From Cylindrobasidium torrendii FP15055 ss-10 (lineage: Eukaryota > Basidiomycota > Agaricomycetes > Agaricales > Physalacriaceae), in assembly GCA_000934385.1 (NCBI GenBank), contig KN880780.1, positions 1 through 21,215 on the forward strand: a DNA stretch of 21,215 nt. Reading direction: 5' to 3'. The notes under the pieces are model-generated. The model ran no database searches. It was not told the origin of the DNA and was given only the letters and a program-made list of their open reading frames with translations. A program made the translations under genes and the position numbers. Shown piece by piece: positions 20,058 through 21,215 of the stretch (positions are counted from its first letter, which is position 1; the number at the start of each line of letters is the position of its first letter).

Positions 20058-20155
20058 TTCCCATTAACGGTAGCTTTAGATCATATTCCGTTGATTTCCG
20101 GTATAAACCCCTGCTTGGCTCGTCATCCCGAATTTCTGCACGGAACCGCGATCAA

Positions 20156-20173
20156 TCGAGCCACGTGGCTCGA
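20156..20173. repeat. 18-bp perfect palindrome centred on CACGTG
   Basis: TCGAGCCACGTGGCTCGA reads the same on both strands. Its core is the E-box bound by bHLH factors. It lies in DNA without a supported gene, so a regulatory role is not established. Confidence 0.7.
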
Positions 20174-21215
20174 AGACTTCAGCGAGTGCCGCTGAGAGGT
20201 AATGTAGACAAGAAAAGTGGCAGTAGACTTGTAAGTTAAGGGAGCGGAGAACGAAGCATAGAGGAGGAGCAAGTACAGGGGTGTTTTTTGTTCCAATATT
20301 GACACTGTCTGGCTGAGCACTTCATATAGAGCATAGGAAAGATTCAAGAATAGCTAGAGATCCCCAAAAATTACTAGCTCTACCAGAGTTGTACAGACCA
20401 ACACTTGTCCCCAGTGACTCCTTCTGCACGAGCTGAGAAAACCTGGAATGACCATGTTTTCATTGTAGGAACATCTGAACAGGATGGAAACTGTGATTCT
20501 GGAGTAGATAACTGCAAATGAACCTGAATATCACACAGATATACTCTAAAATGCATTCTCCATGTTTTCTTTCTCAATTCACTGTTTTCTACCTGAGTAA
20601 CAAAACCTGGGATGATTTCGAGTGGCGTATTGCTTAGTAAGCTAACGATCGGGCTTGCAGGCGGTGCCCATGCCCATGTATCGGCGCGCTGATTTGACGA
20701 ATCATCATGATTTCCTCTGTATTTGTCCCATGCGAGATCTAAACCAAGTGAATATACAACGTTACAAAGATGCTGCATACCTCGAGTTGGTTGTTCCAAC
20801 AGACTCGGCACTACTTGCAATAATCCCTCCCCTCTTGGGCAGATTGTGTCTTGGACTCGACATCATCTACTTCGTGTTCGACACCTAGTCGACACTTGAA
20901 GCTTGAAGCCCAGTGAGAATCGACCACGCGATATGACGCTGCCTACAGCTATTTCCCGCCATTTCCCGCCGTTGGTTGGTCTGCTGGAAGCTGCGGGAGA
21001 TCTGTCGGAGATTTTCCACTTCTCGTAAAATTTGCCGCTGCCTACAGGGCATGCCAGCAGGATAGAGCTTCTAGAAGGACATTGCTATGAGCATTGTAGC
21101 GAGATTATCAGGTATTAGCAGTGTTTCTCCGCACATTCCAGACAGTTATTTCAGGAAATTCAAGTATCATTATTTGCATTTGATAGACCGTTACAACTAC
21201 TAGTACTGCTAAGAA

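Larger units (their letters stand above)
19709..21215. other. Non-coding or degenerate right end
   Basis: No gene is supported in these 1.5 kb. A minus-strand open frame at 20380-20820 (146 codons) is the longest. A possible 42-nt intron (GTATGC donor near 20781, TTTAG acceptor near 20740) lies inside it, but there is no convincing start and no known domain. The region also holds inverted repeats at 19942-20068, a palindrome at 20156-20173, and a 12-bp direct repeat (CGCTGCCTACAG at about 20938 and 21041). It may be the edge of a decayed mobile element. Confidence 0.45.

Noticed and set aside
1..21215. tRNA genes, rRNA genes and CRISPR arrays
   Set aside because: No GGTTCRANTCC-type B box with a matching A box, no rRNA-like sequence and no regularly spaced direct repeats were seen by eye.

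Overview
The window looks like nuclear DNA of a basidiomycete fungus, most likely an Agaricomycete. The genes are cut by many very short introns (about 46-56 nt, nearly all GT-AG). Intergenic spaces are a few hundred bases, there are no operons or Shine-Dalgarno sites, and the proteins belong to eukaryotic families (Mdm31, BCAS3, a CCCH zinc finger). I spliced the gene models by hand; in each one the exon phases and total length stay in frame. No RNA gene or CRISPR array was recognised.

Layout. 1-450 is AT-rich non-coding DNA with one strong hairpin. 451-2065 looks like a 1.6-kb DNA transposon: it has imperfect terminal inverted repeats, clusters of a TTTACRC-type motif at both ends, flanking TA dinucleotides and no recognisable transposase. 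2167-4384 (minus) is a five-exon gene for a CCCH zinc-finger protein with a proline-rich middle and a long coiled coil. 5232-6289 and 6831-7889 (plus) are tandem copies of a 6-phosphogluconate-dehydrogenase-like NAD(P)-binding protein (DUF1932 type) with the same intron positions. 8262-9993 (plus) encodes a 560-aa protein with a trypsin-like His/Asp/Ser triad and an unfamiliar N-terminal region. 10208-13401 (minus) encodes a 1032-aa BCAS3-like WD40 protein. 13402-15380 is about 2 kb with no gene I can support. 15381-16774 (minus) is a seven-exon SAM-dependent methyltransferase of the cyclopropane-fatty-acid-synthase fold. It is divergent from 17207-19708 (plus), a seven-exon Mdm31/Mdm32-type inner-mitochondrial-membrane protein. 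19709-21215 is non-coding or degenerate, with inverted repeats and an 18-bp palindrome.

There is no obvious gene cluster with one shared pathway. The most suggestive pairing is the divergent methyltransferase and MDM31 genes, since both families touch membrane lipids and they share a 432-bp intergenic region. The least explained items are the protease-like protein, the composite CCCH/coiled-coil protein and the transposon-like element.
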